A DNA stretch of 64,000 nucleotides from Oligoflexales bacterium (GTDB taxonomy: Bacteria > Bdellovibrionota_B > Oligoflexia > Oligoflexales > RGVZ01). A program made the translations under genes and the position numbers. Location of the stretch: assembly GCA_947445775.1 (NCBI GenBank), contig CANFEB010000004.1, forward strand, positions 1-64,000, written 5' to 3'. Below the pieces are notes generated by a model, which was not told the DNA's origin, ran no database searches, and saw only the letters and a list, made by a program, of their open reading frames with translations. Positions 18,905 to 28,377 of the stretch are shown one piece after another (within the stretch, counting starts at the first letter, position 1; the number at the start of each line of letters is the position of its first letter).

Positions 18905-19983
18905 GGCGTTTGTTCGAGCTCCTGCTTGAGCATCTCGGTCTGATAGTGCATCCCCAATGCATCCAGGACCTCATCCATCTTGCCATTTACAAACTCAGGA
19001 AGGGAATAAAGAGTCAGATTAATCCGGTGGTCCGTGACGCGACCTTGGGGATAATTATAAGTACGAATGCGCTCGCTGCGATCCCCACTGCCCACGAGGC
19101 TCTTACGCGTGGCACTGATCTTTGCGTGCTGCTCGGCTTGAGCTTTTTCGAGGATGCGGGCCTTGAGAATCTTGAGGGCGCGATCTTTATTTTTTAACTG
19201 GGAACGCTCGTCCTGGCATTCGACGACAATTCCTGTTGGCCGGTGAATGATGCGCACGGCAGAGTCGGCGGTGTTGACGCTTTGCCCCCCAGCACCTGAA
19301 GAGCGAAAGACTGATATCTCGAGGTCTGTTGCATTAACCTGCACTTCGACTTCGTCAGCCTCCGCCAGCACAGCAACCGTCACGGCACTGGTGTGGATGC
19401 GCCCTTGAGCCTCGGTTGCCGGCACCCGCTGAACCCGGTGCACACCACTTTCAAACTTGATGCGGCTGAAAACCTTGTCACCCTCAATCAGCATGATGAC
19501 TTCTCTCAAACCACCAGCCGACGCAGGTGTTGAACTTAGAACTTCGGTTCGCCAGCCCCGGATATCCGCGTAACGGGTATACATCCGGAGCATGTCGCTC
19601 GCAAAAAGCGCGGCTTCCTCGCCGCCTGTACCGGCGCGGATTTCTACTATGCAATTTTTTACATCATTGGGGTCGCTGGGAAGGGTCAAAACAACGATGT
19701 CACGCTCGGATGACTCGAGCAACGGGCGGACTTCGTCGAGTTCGGCTTTCGCCATGGAACGAAGTTCAGGATCGGACTCATTCAACAGTTCCCGAGCACC
19801 AGCCTCGCGCGTTTCCAATTCCTTGAAAATGCGAAAGGCCCCGACGATATCCGCGATGGTGGCACGTTCCTTAGAAAGGCGCGTCAACTCACGGCCGTCA
19901 AGGCCTTCCCGGGATAGCGAGTGTTCTAGCTCGACAAATCGCCGCTCTACTGCTTCGAGTTTTTCAAGCATCGAGCTGAGCAT
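18901..19983 (-). CDS. prfA: Peptide chain release factor 1
   Basis: RF1 terminates translation at UAA and UAG. The GGQ loop (SGAGGQSVNTADSAVRI) and the codon-recognition PAT tripeptide (RVPATEAQGRIHTSA) identify RF1 rather than RF2. Length 360 aa is standard. Start ATG 19983. It is followed by prmC with a 4-base overlap and preceded by rpmE, an order common in many bacteria. Confidence 0.97.
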   Translation of the reverse strand: MLSSMLEKLEAVERRFVELEHSLSREGLDGRELTRLSKERATIADIVGAFRIFKELETREAGARELLNESDPELRSMAKAELDEVRPLLESSERDIVVLTLPSDPNDVKNCIVEIRAGTGGEEAALFASDMLRMYTRYADIRGWRTEVLSSTPASAGGLREVIMLIEGDKVFSRIKFESGVHRVQRVPATEAQGRIHTSAVTVAVLAEADEVEVQVNATDLEISVFRSSGAGGQSVNTADSAVRIIHRPTGIVVECQDERSQLKNKDRALKILKARILEKAQAEQHAKISATRKSLVGSGDRSERIRTYNYPQGRVTDHRINLTLYSLPEFVNGKMDEVLDALGMHYQTEMLKQELEQTP

Positions 19984-20018
19984 AGTTCGCTTCAGTTCCG
20001 GGGTTCAGAATTGAAAAA

Positions 20019-20219
20019 TCAGTTCTGCCCGTATTTTTTCTTGAACTTCTCGATACGGCCAGCCGTATCCATTAGCTTCTGCGTGCCCGTAAAGAACGGA
20101 TGGCAGGCACTGCAAATTTCGACTTCGATTTCTTTGCGCGCGGAGCCAGTCATGAACGTGCTTCCGCACGCACATTTAACTTCAACTTGCTGATACTCCG
20201 GGTGAATTCCTTCTCTCAT
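20019..20219 (-). CDS. rpmE: 50S ribosomal protein L31
   Basis: A 66-aa L31 of the zinc-binding (C+) type, with cysteines in CACGST and CSACHPF and the usual end [10 protein letters not shown]. The ATG at 20219 has AAGGA 8 nt upstream and gives the standard length. The frame is open further upstream to 20321, but that extension has no family counterpart. It lies between rho and prfA. Confidence 0.95.
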   Translation of the reverse strand: MREGIHPEYQQVEVKCACGSTFMTGSARKEIEVEICSACHPFFTGTQKLMDTAGRIEKFKKKYGQN

Positions 20220-20317
20220 GGCACTAATCCTTCGATCAATTACTCGACCGCAATTGGTCAATAGTTGTTTACCTGCGCTGCAGGAACCCTGCGTCTTACA
20301 ATGCCCTACCGCGAACT

Positions 20318-21892
20318 TCAACCATTCATTGACTGAATGAAGTCCTGATTGGTTTTGGTCTTCTCGACTTTATCAAGCAAAAATTCCATGGCATCCACTG
20401 TATTCAGCGGCGCCAGCAGTTTCCGGAGAATCCACATCCGGTTTAGAACTTCCTTCGGCAGCAGCAGGTCTTCCTTGCGCGTCCCGGACTTGTTGATGTC
20501 GATTGCCGGAAAAACCCGTTTATCCGACAACTTACGGTCCAAATGGAGTTCCATGTTTCCGGTACCCTTGAACTCCTCGAAAATCACCTCGTCCATGCGA
20601 GACCCAGTATCGATCAGGGCTGTCGCGATGATGGTAAGCGAGCCGCCCTCCTCAATGTTCCGGGCCGCCCCGAAAAAGCGCTTGGGCTTGTGCAAAGCGT
20701 TGGAATCAACCCCGCCCGACAGGATCTTACCCGATGGAGGAACAACCGAGTTATAGGCCCGGGCCAAACGGGTGATCGAGTCCAGAAGGATGATCACGTC
20801 ATGCTTATGCTCAACCAGGCGCTTGGCCTTTTCGATAACCATTTCAGCAACCTGAACGTGCCGCTGCGCTGGCTCATCGAAGGTCGAGCTGATGACTTCA
20901 CCCTTCACCGAACGTTGCATGTCCGTCACTTCTTCCGGACGCTCGTCGATAAGGAGGACAATCAGGATCGCCTCCGGGTGGTTCTTAGCCAATGCCGTTG
21001 CAATATTTTGCATGAGGACCGTTTTACCGGTCCGCGGCGGAGCCACGATCAAAGAACGCTGGCCCTTGCCGATCGGACACATAAGGTCGATCACGCGGGT
21101 CGCGTAATTGTCACTTACGTGCTCCATCTTGAACTTTTCCATCGGATACAGCGGGGTCAAGTTGTCGAAAATAATCTTTTCGAACTCAAGCTCTGGACCT
21201 GCACCGTTCACCCGCTCCACTTTGAGCAGTGCGAAGTAACGTTCGCTATCTTTGGGAGGGCGAATCTGACCGGAGATGGTGTCACCGGTCCGCAGGTTGA
21301 ACCGGCGGATTTGGGACGGGGAAACATAAATATCGTCTGGGCCTGGAAGGTAGTTGTAATCCGGGGCTCTCAGGAAACCGAAACCGTCTGGAAGGGTCTC
21401 GAGCACGCCTTCGCCGTAAACGATGCCGCCGCGTTCCGCCTGGGCCTGAAGCAGAGCAAAAATAAGCTCCTGCTTGCGCATGCCGTTGGCGCCTTCAACT
21501 CCCAAGTCTTTGGCCAGGCGGCTCAAGTCCGCAATTTTTCGTTCCTTCAACTCCTTGAGGTTGATTTCAGGAACTTCCATAGGCGCCTGCTGGGGCTGTT
21601 GAGCCGGACGTTCTTGACGCTCGGCTTGAGCCGGACGTTCTTGACGCTCGGCTTGGGCTGGACGTTCTTGACGCTCGGCTTGGGCTGGACGTTCTTGACG
21701 CTCGGCTTGGGCTGGACGTTCTTGACGCTCGGCTTGGGCCGGACGTTCTTGACGCTCGGCTTGGGCTGGACGTTCAACTGGGGCTGGGTGCTCTGGCGCC
21801 GCCTCGGTCTTGTCCGCAGCCTGCGGGGTTGTGTTGGTCTGCTGGCTGGACGGCCTGCTCATGCGCTTTTTAGTAGGAGTGTCTGTGGACAT
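20318..21892 (-). CDS. rho: Transcription termination factor Rho with repeat-rich N-terminal extension
   Basis: Rho is the hexameric RNA helicase that ends transcription. The N-terminal Rho domain ([21 protein letters not shown]), RNA-binding region, Walker A ([12 protein letters not shown]), Walker B ([16 protein letters not shown]) and Q/R-loop regions are intact. The first 110 residues are an extra Pro/Gln/Glu/Arg-rich region carrying six perfect 9-residue repeats (PAQAERQER). Length 524 aa against about 420 in E. coli reflects this. ATG 21892 has AGAGG upstream. The 205-bp leader contains CTGATTA/TAATCAG inverted segments, which could relate to autogenous control. Confidence 0.97.
   Translation of the reverse strand: MSTDTPTKKRMSRPSSQQTNTTPQAADKTEAAPEHPAPVERPAQAERQERPAQAERQERPAQAERQERPAQAERQERPAQAERQERPAQAERQERPAQQPQQAPMEVPEINLKELKERKIADLSRLAKDLGVEGANGMRKQELIFALLQAQAERGGIVYGEGVLETLPDGFGFLRAPDYNYLPGPDDIYVSPSQIRRFNLRTGDTISGQIRPPKDSERYFALLKVERVNGAGPELEFEKIIFDNLTPLYPMEKFKMEHVSDNYATRVIDLMCPIGKGQRSLIVAPPRTGKTVLMQNIATALAKNHPEAILIVLLIDERPEEVTDMQRSVKGEVISSTFDEPAQRHVQVAEMVIEKAKRLVEHKHDVIILLDSITRLARAYNSVVPPSGKILSGGVDSNALHKPKRFFGAARNIEEGGSLTIIATALIDTGSRMDEVIFEEFKGTGNMELHLDRKLSDKRVFPAIDINKSGTRKEDLLLPKEVLNRMWILRKLLAPLNTVDAMEFLLDKVEKTKTNQDFIQSMNG
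21598..21776. repeat. 27-bp tandem repeat inside rho (six copies)
   Basis: Six tandem 27-bp units start at 21611, 21638, 21665, 21692, 21719 and 21746, encoding PAQAERQER on the minus strand. The copies are nearly identical and differ only at a few positions (GAG/GGG, CTG/CCG), so the array is recent and likely to vary in copy number between strains. Changes of whole units keep the reading frame. Confidence 0.95.
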
Positions 21893-22043
21893 TTCGCCTC
21901 TTTTTTAACCTATCTGATTAGCCTGACTGGGAGCCTTTTTGGAAAACACTTAATCAGGTATGGGATTATGATTTTCGGTCTGGAGAGAATCGCAGGTTTT
22001 TGTAGGGTTCTTTGGAGTCGTCTGACCCCTGACCGGGACCAGT

Positions 22044-22072
22044 TTGTAACAAAACGCCCAACCAGTTACAAT
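22044..22072 (+). promoter_or_regulatory. Sigma-70-type promoter candidate for the gene at 22098
   Basis: TTGTAA at 22044-22049 and TACAAT at 22067-22072 are separated by 17 bp, matching the -35 and -10 consensus at 4 and 5 of 6 positions. Transcription would start near 22079, just before the ribosome site GGGAGG at 22083-22088. This is read from the sequence only. Confidence 0.5.
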
Positions 22073-22097
22073 CATTTTGTCTGGGAGGCCTTCAGAA

Positions 22098-22493
22098 ATG
22101 TTCCATTTGTCACAACTTTATTCCCGCAACCTTGCCCTAGTCATTCTTTTCGGGCTGACGTCCCTGTGCCCCTTCGGAACTGCACTGGCAGATTCGGCCA
22201 CCGAGGAAAAATTCGAAACGGTGTTCACCAGCGCCGGATACTCCACCGCCTTGGGCGCTGGAATTGGTGCGGCCCTCCTCGCATTCACGGCAGACCCAAA
22301 GAAAAATCTTGGCTACATCACAACCGGGGCTTCCGTTGGATTTCTGGGAGGCGCCGCCCTTGGAACTTATCTTGCTCTGGTGGTCGATTCCGGATCCCAA
22401 ACGGATCGCCTCGACCCAATGAGAAGGGCTGTCGGACAGTCTTCGCCAACCCCAACGGGATTACAGCTGAATTGGACAATCGCCAAATTTTGA
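22098..22493 (+). CDS. Small exported glycine-zipper protein
   Basis: Not recognised. The 131-aa protein has a signal peptide ending near TALA-DS and then a Gly/Ala-rich membrane-type segment (ALGAGIGAALLAF and GFLGGAALGTYLALVV) like glycine-zipper proteins. ATG 22098 has GGGAGG at 9 nt and is preferred to TTG at 22077. It is probably embedded in or attached to the envelope. The last 33 bases overlap the convergent rimO gene. Confidence 0.6.
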   Translation: MFHLSQLYSRNLALVILFGLTSLCPFGTALADSATEEKFETVFTSAGYSTALGAGIGAALLAFTADPKKNLGYITTGASVGFLGGAALGTYLALVVDSGSQTDRLDPMRRAVGQSSPTPTGLQLNWTIAKF

Positions 22494-23876
22494 TTTGATG
22501 GCTTCGCGTCGCACCCCGTCGGCAACTTCTACCACTTCGCCAACCAAATCGTATTCAAAGGCATCGGTGATCCGAACGGTCTGGATTTCGCCCTTGCGAA
22601 CCGGACCATCATTGATGATCACCACACCATCCACCTCGGGCGCCTGCACAGACATGCGACCCTGCCACAGCAGGTCGGACTCGTCGCTTGGACCTTCCGT
22701 CAGCACCGCAACTTCTTGGCCAACGTACTTCAACAAGTTTGCGCGCGAAATTTCCTTTTGAAGCCCCATGACTTCATCCAGACGGCGGGCCTTGGTTTCC
22801 TCGTCGATCTGGTCCTTCATTCGACCTGCAACCGTTCCATCCTCCTGGGAGTAGGAAAAGCAGCCGAGGTGATCAAATCTCTGGTCGCGGACGAATTGCT
22901 TCAACGCTTGGAATTCTTCCTCCGTCTCCCCCGGAAATCCGACCATCACAGAGGTACGAATTGCAATTCCGGGCACCCGCGCCCGCAATTTTCCAAAAGT
23001 CTCTGCGAGTTCCGCCTTGGTCACCCCGCGATTCATCGTCGCCAAAATCCGGTCGCTTGCGTGCTGAACCGGCACATCGAGGTATTTCACCAATTTCGGT
23101 TCGGTGGCCATGAACTCCAAAAATTCATCGTTAATATTTTCGGGGTACATATAAAGGCAACGGATCCAATGAATTCCATCAATTGCGGCCAAAGCCCGGA
23201 GCAGCGGCAAAAGCCCTTCTTCCCCGCGATCTCGGCCATAGGCAGCAAGATCCTGGGCAATCAGATTGATTTCCTTCACGCCATCCAAAGCCAATTGCTC
23301 GACTTCAGCGACGACGCTGGTTAGGGGGCGCGAGCGCAGGCGCCCGCGAATCGCCGGGATAATGCAGAAGGCGCAATTGTGCTGACAACCCTCGGCCACC
23401 TTCACATAAGCAGAATGACGCGCCAAAGTATTCACGCGCGGCATGGACTCGTTATATAAGTAATGAGTGCGACGAGCAAAAACCGACCCCGAAGGAAGTT
23501 CGGCTTCCAGCAATTCCGGCAAACGCGGGAATTCATCGGTTCCGATAAACAGGTCAACTTCCGGCAAGCCGCGGGCCAGCTGGGACTTGTAGCGCTGGGT
23601 CAAACAGCCAGCGACGACCACTTTAAGGTTGGGGGTATTTTTCTTGAGGGCAGCGGCTGACAGGATCTGATCGATGCTTTCTTCTTTTGCGGACTGGATG
23701 AAACCGCAGGTGTTGATGATAATGACGTCGGAGCCTTCTGGTTCCTGGGAAATCTGCCACCCTCTTTTGAGCAGGGAGCCAAGCATGACTTCCGAATCGA
23801 CCCGGTTACGTGCGCAACCAAGTGACACCATGTGAACTTTTTGGGATTGCTGGGCTAAGTTTTGGGGCATAGACAT
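22461..23876 (-). CDS. rimO: Ribosomal protein S12 methylthiotransferase RimO
   Basis: RimO is a radical-SAM enzyme that methylthiolates an aspartate of ribosomal protein S12. The N-terminal UPF0004 domain starts with HMVSLGCARNRVDSEVMLG, the radical-SAM cluster motif is CQHNCAFCIIP, and a TRAM domain ends the 471-aa protein. The pattern GCARNRVD distinguishes RimO from MiaB. The start may be ATG 23876 or ATG 23870. It is divergent from the aminotransferase gene across a short spacer with a TATAAT at 23887-23892. Confidence 0.95.
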   Translation of the reverse strand: MSMPQNLAQQSQKVHMVSLGCARNRVDSEVMLGSLLKRGWQISQEPEGSDVIIINTCGFIQSAKEESIDQILSAAALKKNTPNLKVVVAGCLTQRYKSQLARGLPEVDLFIGTDEFPRLPELLEAELPSGSVFARRTHYLYNESMPRVNTLARHSAYVKVAEGCQHNCAFCIIPAIRGRLRSRPLTSVVAEVEQLALDGVKEINLIAQDLAAYGRDRGEEGLLPLLRALAAIDGIHWIRCLYMYPENINDEFLEFMATEPKLVKYLDVPVQHASDRILATMNRGVTKAELAETFGKLRARVPGIAIRTSVMVGFPGETEEEFQALKQFVRDQRFDHLGCFSYSQEDGTVAGRMKDQIDEETKARRLDEVMGLQKEISRANLLKYVGQEVAVLTEGPSDESDLLWQGRMSVQAPEVDGVVIINDGPVRKGEIQTVRITDAFEYDLVGEVVEVADGVRREAIKSKFGDCPIQL

Positions 23877-23950
23877 TCCAGATAAATATAATAGAAAGCG
23901 CGCGGGTTTTTAACATTTCAATGAAACAAAATCAACTACCAGAAGACACA

Positions 23951-24865
23951 ATGAGCATTAAAAATTGCGGCCTTTTTGCGGTCAACGGCCAGCCGATCCA
24001 GGACCCATGGGCCATTCCAGCCCTTGACCGGGCATTCTTGTACGGGGAATGCGCCATGGAATCCATGAGTGCTTTTGGGGACTCCATTTTTAATATGGAC
24101 AAGCATCTGGAACGACTGGAGTTTTCTTGTTCTACCCTTGCCATCGACCTGCCGTGGCCCCGCGACCGCTTGGCCGTAGCGACCCGGTCTTTAGTTGCAG
24201 CCGCTGGGCTGCCCCGCGCCTTTGTGCGCTTATTTGTCAGCAGTGGATCGGGCTGGGGGATGCCTGCCGCCCCTGGCGTTAAGCCTGTTTGGTATGCCTT
24301 CGTGACCCCGCCCCCGCCTGACTGGTGCGAGGCGCAAGAACTAGTTCGGCAACAGGGACTCGGCCTTCGCCCGGCGGACCTTGGTTATACCCGCCGCGAT
24401 CCCGCCCCAAAGCTGAACAACTACGCCAGCGCAGCGCAGCCCATGAATCAGGCCCGAAAACTTGGGTTTGACGACATTTTGTGGATTAATCAAGACCGAG
24501 AAATCGTTGAGGCCTCTGCCGCCAATATCTTTTTTATTGGACGCCAAGGAGATCAACTGGAGGTGGTGACACCCTCCGGACGAAGTGGGGGCCTCGAAGG
24601 CATCATGCGGGGCTGGATGATCGATCTATTGAATGGCGCAAAAATCAAAACCGATATTGCGATCGTTCATGCAGATGAACTCCCGCGCTTTGATGAAGCA
24701 TTTATCACATCAAGTTTGCGCGGAATCCTGCCCGTGGACAGGATTGGCCGACAAAAACTGCAAACTTGCCGTAGCGGGAGCTTTTTTCGAAAATTTGAGC
24801 AGTTATTCAATGCCGGGGTGGCACGAAACCTTGGCACGCGAATTGATTGGATCACCGGAAAGTAA
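23951..24865 (+). CDS. Class IV PLP aminotransferase (PabC/BCAT family)
   Basis: A fold-type IV PLP enzyme of about 304 aa. The catalytic lysine lies in PAPKLNNYAS, and VEASAANIFFI and ITSSLRGILPV match the cofactor-phosphate region. Members include aminodeoxychorismate lyase (PabC), D-amino-acid and branched-chain aminotransferases. The PabA-like gene at the window start makes PabC attractive but does not prove it. ATG 23951 follows AGAAG; an ATG at 23921 in the same frame is possible. Confidence 0.8.
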   Translation: MSIKNCGLFAVNGQPIQDPWAIPALDRAFLYGECAMESMSAFGDSIFNMDKHLERLEFSCSTLAIDLPWPRDRLAVATRSLVAAAGLPRAFVRLFVSSGSGWGMPAAPGVKPVWYAFVTPPPPDWCEAQELVRQQGLGLRPADLGYTRRDPAPKLNNYASAAQPMNQARKLGFDDILWINQDREIVEASAANIFFIGRQGDQLEVVTPSGRSGGLEGIMRGWMIDLLNGAKIKTDIAIVHADELPRFDEAFITSSLRGILPVDRIGRQKLQTCRSGSFFRKFEQLFNAGVARNLGTRIDWITGK

Positions 24866-24876
24866 AGGCCCCTGAA

Positions 24877-25443
24877 TCAGCGCTTCTTAGTGGCCTTGAC
24901 TTTAGCTGGCTTGGAGCCGCCGACAGCTTCCTTCAAAGGAACTGACGCTTCCATCTTTGCCTTGTCAATCAATTGCTGTGCTTGGCTTGCATCAATTTCA
25001 GCAGCCCGCTTTTTCAACTCTTCCATCACATTGTGACGGGTCGTGTAAGCAGGGTTGTTCAGAATCAATTGCTTGCCGCGACGATTCTTCAAATTGAAAA
25101 CCAGCGGAGCCTTCAGGTTTGCCGTCATGTTCTGGGGATTCGAAGGCATCGTGACAATAACGGAAATCACCGCGTCATCTTCAGAACCAAGGCGCAAGTC
25201 GGAAACTTCAGCCTCGGACACTTCAACCGTATAATCGGGGTTGAACAGCAGAGGGTTAATCAGAACAAATGCAATCCCGCCATCCTGCAGGGACTGTAAC
25301 CACTTGAACGGCGACTCTTTGTCGTGATCAAGAAGAACGTAATTTGTCAGCTCGGGAAAACCAATCAAGCCGCTAGGCAGCTCAATCACGTCTGATTCCC
25401 GCACTTCAATTTCGCCAAATCGAGTTGTTTTGACCTGAATCAA
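24877..25443 (-). CDS. fliW: Flagellar assembly factor FliW
   Basis: FliW binds flagellin and antagonises CsrA, linking filament assembly to flagellin translation. Family landmarks are FGEIEVRESDVIELPSGLIGF at the N-terminus, LINPLLFNPDY, and LKAPLVFNLKNRRGKQLIL. The best start is TTG at 25443, six bases after AGAGGAG. About 40 extra residues form a Lys/Ala-rich tail (AKVKATKKR) beyond the usual end. It follows csrA by 128 bp, the standard pairing. Confidence 0.93.
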   Translation of the reverse strand: MIQVKTTRFGEIEVRESDVIELPSGLIGFPELTNYVLLDHDKESPFKWLQSLQDGGIAFVLINPLLFNPDYTVEVSEAEVSDLRLGSEDDAVISVIVTMPSNPQNMTANLKAPLVFNLKNRRGKQLILNNPAYTTRHNVMEELKKRAAEIDASQAQQLIDKAKMEASVPLKEAVGGSKPAKVKATKKR

Positions 25444-25571
25444 GACATGCTCCTCTCGCGTCGAGCGACAGAACAAATTGACACAAAAAAAATATCTTTA
25501 ATGACTAATAATTAGTTTACCGCATGCCGCTAGAAAAATTCAAGCTTTTATCTGAAATCAGTAGCAGTTTC

Positions 25572-25865
25572 TCAATCATCTGTTGGCTTGGGCGGCCTGA
25601 CGTGCCTGCGAAGTGGGCTTCTCGCCGGGGTCTGATCCTGAGTCCCAATCAGCTGAGAGGCTTGATTGACAGCATGTTCATCGGAAGTTGATGCTCGGCG
25701 GTTTTCCTCCTGGATCCGCTGATAGATCTCCTCACGATGCACAATCGTCGACGCCCCGGCCTTGATCCCCAAGCGGACCTGCTTGCCCTTAATTTGCATG
25801 ACAACGATTTTTATATCGTCGCCAATGGCGATTCCTTCGCCAACTTTTCTGGTCAATACCAGCAC
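25572..25865 (-). CDS. csrA: Carbon storage/translation regulator CsrA
   Basis: CsrA is a small dimeric RNA-binding protein that blocks ribosome access at GGA motifs. The sequence [18 protein letters not shown] and [22 protein letters not shown] is diagnostic. A polar C-terminal tail of about 40 residues (to [12 protein letters not shown]) makes it 97 aa against the usual 60-75. The start is GTG at 25865 with AAGGAGG at 7-8 nt. Its own leader contains two GGA motifs, compatible with autoregulation. Confidence 0.95.
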   Translation of the reverse strand: MLVLTRKVGEGIAIGDDIKIVVMQIKGKQVRLGIKAGASTIVHREEIYQRIQEENRRASTSDEHAVNQASQLIGTQDQTPARSPLRRHVRPPKPTDD

Positions 25866-25995
25866 GCCCCACCCTCCTTGGCTGTCCGCAAGCGCCAGGC
25901 GAATACCTGGAACACGCGATGGCGTTATGTCATTTTTTTATTCTACTTCATCAACACACGAGAACCAAAACTACAGCTTCAACTTTAGCAGATAA

Positions 25996-26895
25996 TCACT
26001 GCAAGAAGTTCAAAAGCGAGGGTTGCAACAGCTTGTTGGACGCCAGAAGCGTGCTCTGCAAAACCGCCTCGCTACGCTTGAAATCAGTCGATGCTTCAAA
26101 AATATCGGCGTCAAAAACACCGGACAGCGTTTCCTTGTCCATATCAACATTTCGAGACGCCCGCTCCGTTGCGCCGTTCAAACCCGAAACCACGCTGCCA
26201 ACCCTCGCCTGGAAGCTGGCCGCCTTATCCAATTGAAAGTCCAGTTCGCCGATGGCAAAGCGGATTCCGTCCTTCGAATTATTGGTCAGCCCGGCAAGCA
26301 GGCCCTCGACCATATCAATCATGTTCGTATGCCCTGCGGCCCGTTCGTCGACATTGGACTCAAAAAGATCTCGAGATTGCAGATTGACCTGCTGAAACTG
26401 GTTCTCGCCCACTTGCAGCATCAATGCCCCGTCGTCACCGAGAAATTTTCCATCAAGACTCAGAGACGGAGTGCCACTGCGAAATCCTGAGAAAATATAA
26501 CGATTGTTGAATGTCGTGTTTCCAAGCTGCACGAGTTCCTTGAGGATCTCCCGCACCTCTTCCGAAGCAGCGAGGCGGCTCGTGTGGTCATTGGTGTCAT
26601 TGGCCATGCCAATTCCCAATTCTTTGAGGCGCATCAGATTTTCCTGCATGCCAGCGAGGGCCGTTTCGCTTCGTTCAAGCATGCCCTTGGAAAATTCAAT
26701 GTTCTTCTGGAATTGTTGATTGGAGGCTATGCGGTCCTTGATGTTGACCCCGGCTGCCACGCCGTTCGGATCATCGGAAAGGCGATTGATGCGGCGCAAA
26801 GTTGACAGGCGTTCAAGATCCTTGGCATTTTGGCCCTTGGAGGCCTCCACGCGGGTGCCCACAATTTCATAGCGATATCGGTCGGTCACCCTCAA
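25996..26895 (-). CDS. flgL: Flagellar hook-filament junction protein FlgL
   Basis: FlgL (HAP3) joins FlgK to the filament. The flagellin-like N-terminal coiled coil (LSTLRRINRLSDDPNG) and C-terminal helix (EAVLQSTLLASNKLLQPSLLNFLQ) are present. Length 299 aa is typical. The start is TTG at 26895, giving the family-typical MRVT beginning; an alternative GTG lies two codons later. It follows flgK closely. Confidence 0.93.
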   Translation of the reverse strand: MRVTDRYRYEIVGTRVEASKGQNAKDLERLSTLRRINRLSDDPNGVAAGVNIKDRIASNQQFQKNIEFSKGMLERSETALAGMQENLMRLKELGIGMANDTNDHTSRLAASEEVREILKELVQLGNTTFNNRYIFSGFRSGTPSLSLDGKFLGDDGALMLQVGENQFQQVNLQSRDLFESNVDERAAGHTNMIDMVEGLLAGLTNNSKDGIRFAIGELDFQLDKAASFQARVGSVVSGLNGATERASRNVDMDKETLSGVFDADIFEASTDFKRSEAVLQSTLLASNKLLQPSLLNFLQ

Positions 26896-26910
26896 AAGTC
26901 ACCCCAATAA

Positions 26911-26950
26911 TTCATACTCAACGCTTCATACTCAACGCTTCATACTCAAG
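26911..26950. repeat. 14-bp tandem duplication at the flgK stop codon
   Basis: The unit TTCATACTCAACGC occurs at 26911-26924 and 26925-26938, followed by a partial third copy to 26950. On the coding strand it duplicates the last codons and the stop of flgK into the spacer before flgL. Because the unit is not a multiple of three it did not extend the protein. Confidence 0.9.
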
Positions 26951-28353
26951 ACAGTGTCAAGCATTTCATCGACCGTCGTGATCAGCTTGGATGATGCTGC
27001 AAAATTGGCCTGCCAGCGCATCAGGTTGGTCGCTTCTTCGTCGAGCGACACACCGCTGACTGCCTCTCTGCGATTTTGGAGGTCCTTGACCAGGACTTCC
27101 TCAGCCTGATTCACATGCTCCGCACGCACAACCTCGGTGCCGAAGCCACCGACCATGTCCGAATAAAACTGGAGAAAATCAGAGCGCCCATCGAGGATTT
27201 TATGGTCCTTCAATGCCAGAATCCGGGCACCAACGACGTTGTCGCCACTTGCCATCGGCGTACTCGCAAATGAGATTGCATCGGTCGAAGCCTCGACCGC
27301 GTCTTCCAGACTCATCCCAGCCGCAGCATTCGCCGGATCAACCGCCACCTTAAAAAGATTTCTTCCCGCAGATTCTTGAAATCCGTTTAATCCGTAACCT
27401 TGGCTATGGACTTCATTGATGCTTCCGCCCATGGCTGTCGCAAGCTGATTGTTCTTCGATGCAAGCCCCGGAATAACCTTATCGCGCACTTCCAGCATGG
27501 CGCTGATTTGGCCGTTTCCGACGTGCCTGGACAGGTTAAAGTCCATGCCGCCTTCGGCACCTTCAATCATCACATCATTCATGCCGGCCTTGTCGCCACC
27601 CGGCTGGACATACATGTGGGTGGCCATGACGCCGTCAACGAGCATGCTGTCGCCCGGACCGCGAACACAAACCATCCCGTTTTGATTCTCGTAATAACTA
27701 ATGTCGATCTTACGCGTCATGTCGCGCAACAGCCGGTCACGTTCATCACGCAAATCATTCGCGTGGGATCCTGGCAAAACTTCCTGTTCGCGAATCTGAC
27801 CGTTAAGCCGTGCGACCTGTTGCATGGAGTCATCGACGCTAGACACTTCAAAAGCAATTTTTTGATTTAGATCCAAACGCTCACGCTCTAGTCCGCCGTC
27901 CACACGCTGAAACGACTGCGCAAGGCTTCTGGCAGACTCGCGAAACGATGTTCTGATCGTCACATCATCCGGGAAGTTGGATAGATCCTGCGCAGACTTA
28001 AAAAAATTGGTGATCTCGACGTCGACCCCGGACTGCAGATCTGGGCTGAATAATCCCTCGATGGACTTCAGAGCAGTCAGCTTCGCAGAACTTGCGCCAG
28101 CCGACTGATTGGCGCGGTTCAACTGTTTTTCATTCCATTGATCGTGCGCCCGGTCGATGCTTTCAGCGTAGGCACCAGCCCCCAGAAGGACACCACCTTT
28201 CTGATGGGGCTCCCGCGCCTTTAAGTTGACTCGCTGGCGGGAGTATCCCTCGACCTGGGCATTGGCAATATTGTGGCCCGCCGTGTCAACACCCATGCGG
28301 GTGGTCGACAGGGACTCACTGCCAATATTTAATGTGCGGAACAAACCCGACAT
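26932..28353 (-). CDS. flgK: Flagellar hook-associated protein FlgK
   Basis: FlgK (HAP1) caps the hook and starts the hook-filament junction. The N-terminus with GVDTAGHNIANAQVEGYSRQ and the C-terminal helix EEATNLMRWQANFAASSKLI are diagnostic of rod/hook-family proteins. Length 473 aa is typical. ATG 28353 has GAGGG at 3-4 nt. Its export chaperone FlgN is encoded just upstream. Confidence 0.95.
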   Translation of the reverse strand: MSGLFRTLNIGSESLSTTRMGVDTAGHNIANAQVEGYSRQRVNLKAREPHQKGGVLLGAGAYAESIDRAHDQWNEKQLNRANQSAGASSAKLTALKSIEGLFSPDLQSGVDVEITNFFKSAQDLSNFPDDVTIRTSFRESARSLAQSFQRVDGGLERERLDLNQKIAFEVSSVDDSMQQVARLNGQIREQEVLPGSHANDLRDERDRLLRDMTRKIDISYYENQNGMVCVRGPGDSMLVDGVMATHMYVQPGGDKAGMNDVMIEGAEGGMDFNLSRHVGNGQISAMLEVRDKVIPGLASKNNQLATAMGGSINEVHSQGYGLNGFQESAGRNLFKVAVDPANAAAGMSLEDAVEASTDAISFASTPMASGDNVVGARILALKDHKILDGRSDFLQFYSDMVGGFGTEVVRAEHVNQAEEVLVKDLQNRREAVSGVSLDEEATNLMRWQANFAASSKLITTVDEMLDTVLSMKR

Positions 28354-28377
28354 AGGCCCTCAACGACAATTAGGTGA

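Noticed and set aside
20543..22498. A 651-codon open frame on the plus strand opposite rho
   Set aside because: It is antisense to a complete, well conserved rho gene, and its low-complexity LGLGWTF repeats mirror the rho 27-bp array. It also runs through the promoter and gene at 22098 in another frame.
23887..23892. TATAAT as a promoter for the aminotransferase gene
   Set aside because: No acceptable -35 element is found at 16-18 bp spacing, so it is mentioned only as a possible -10.
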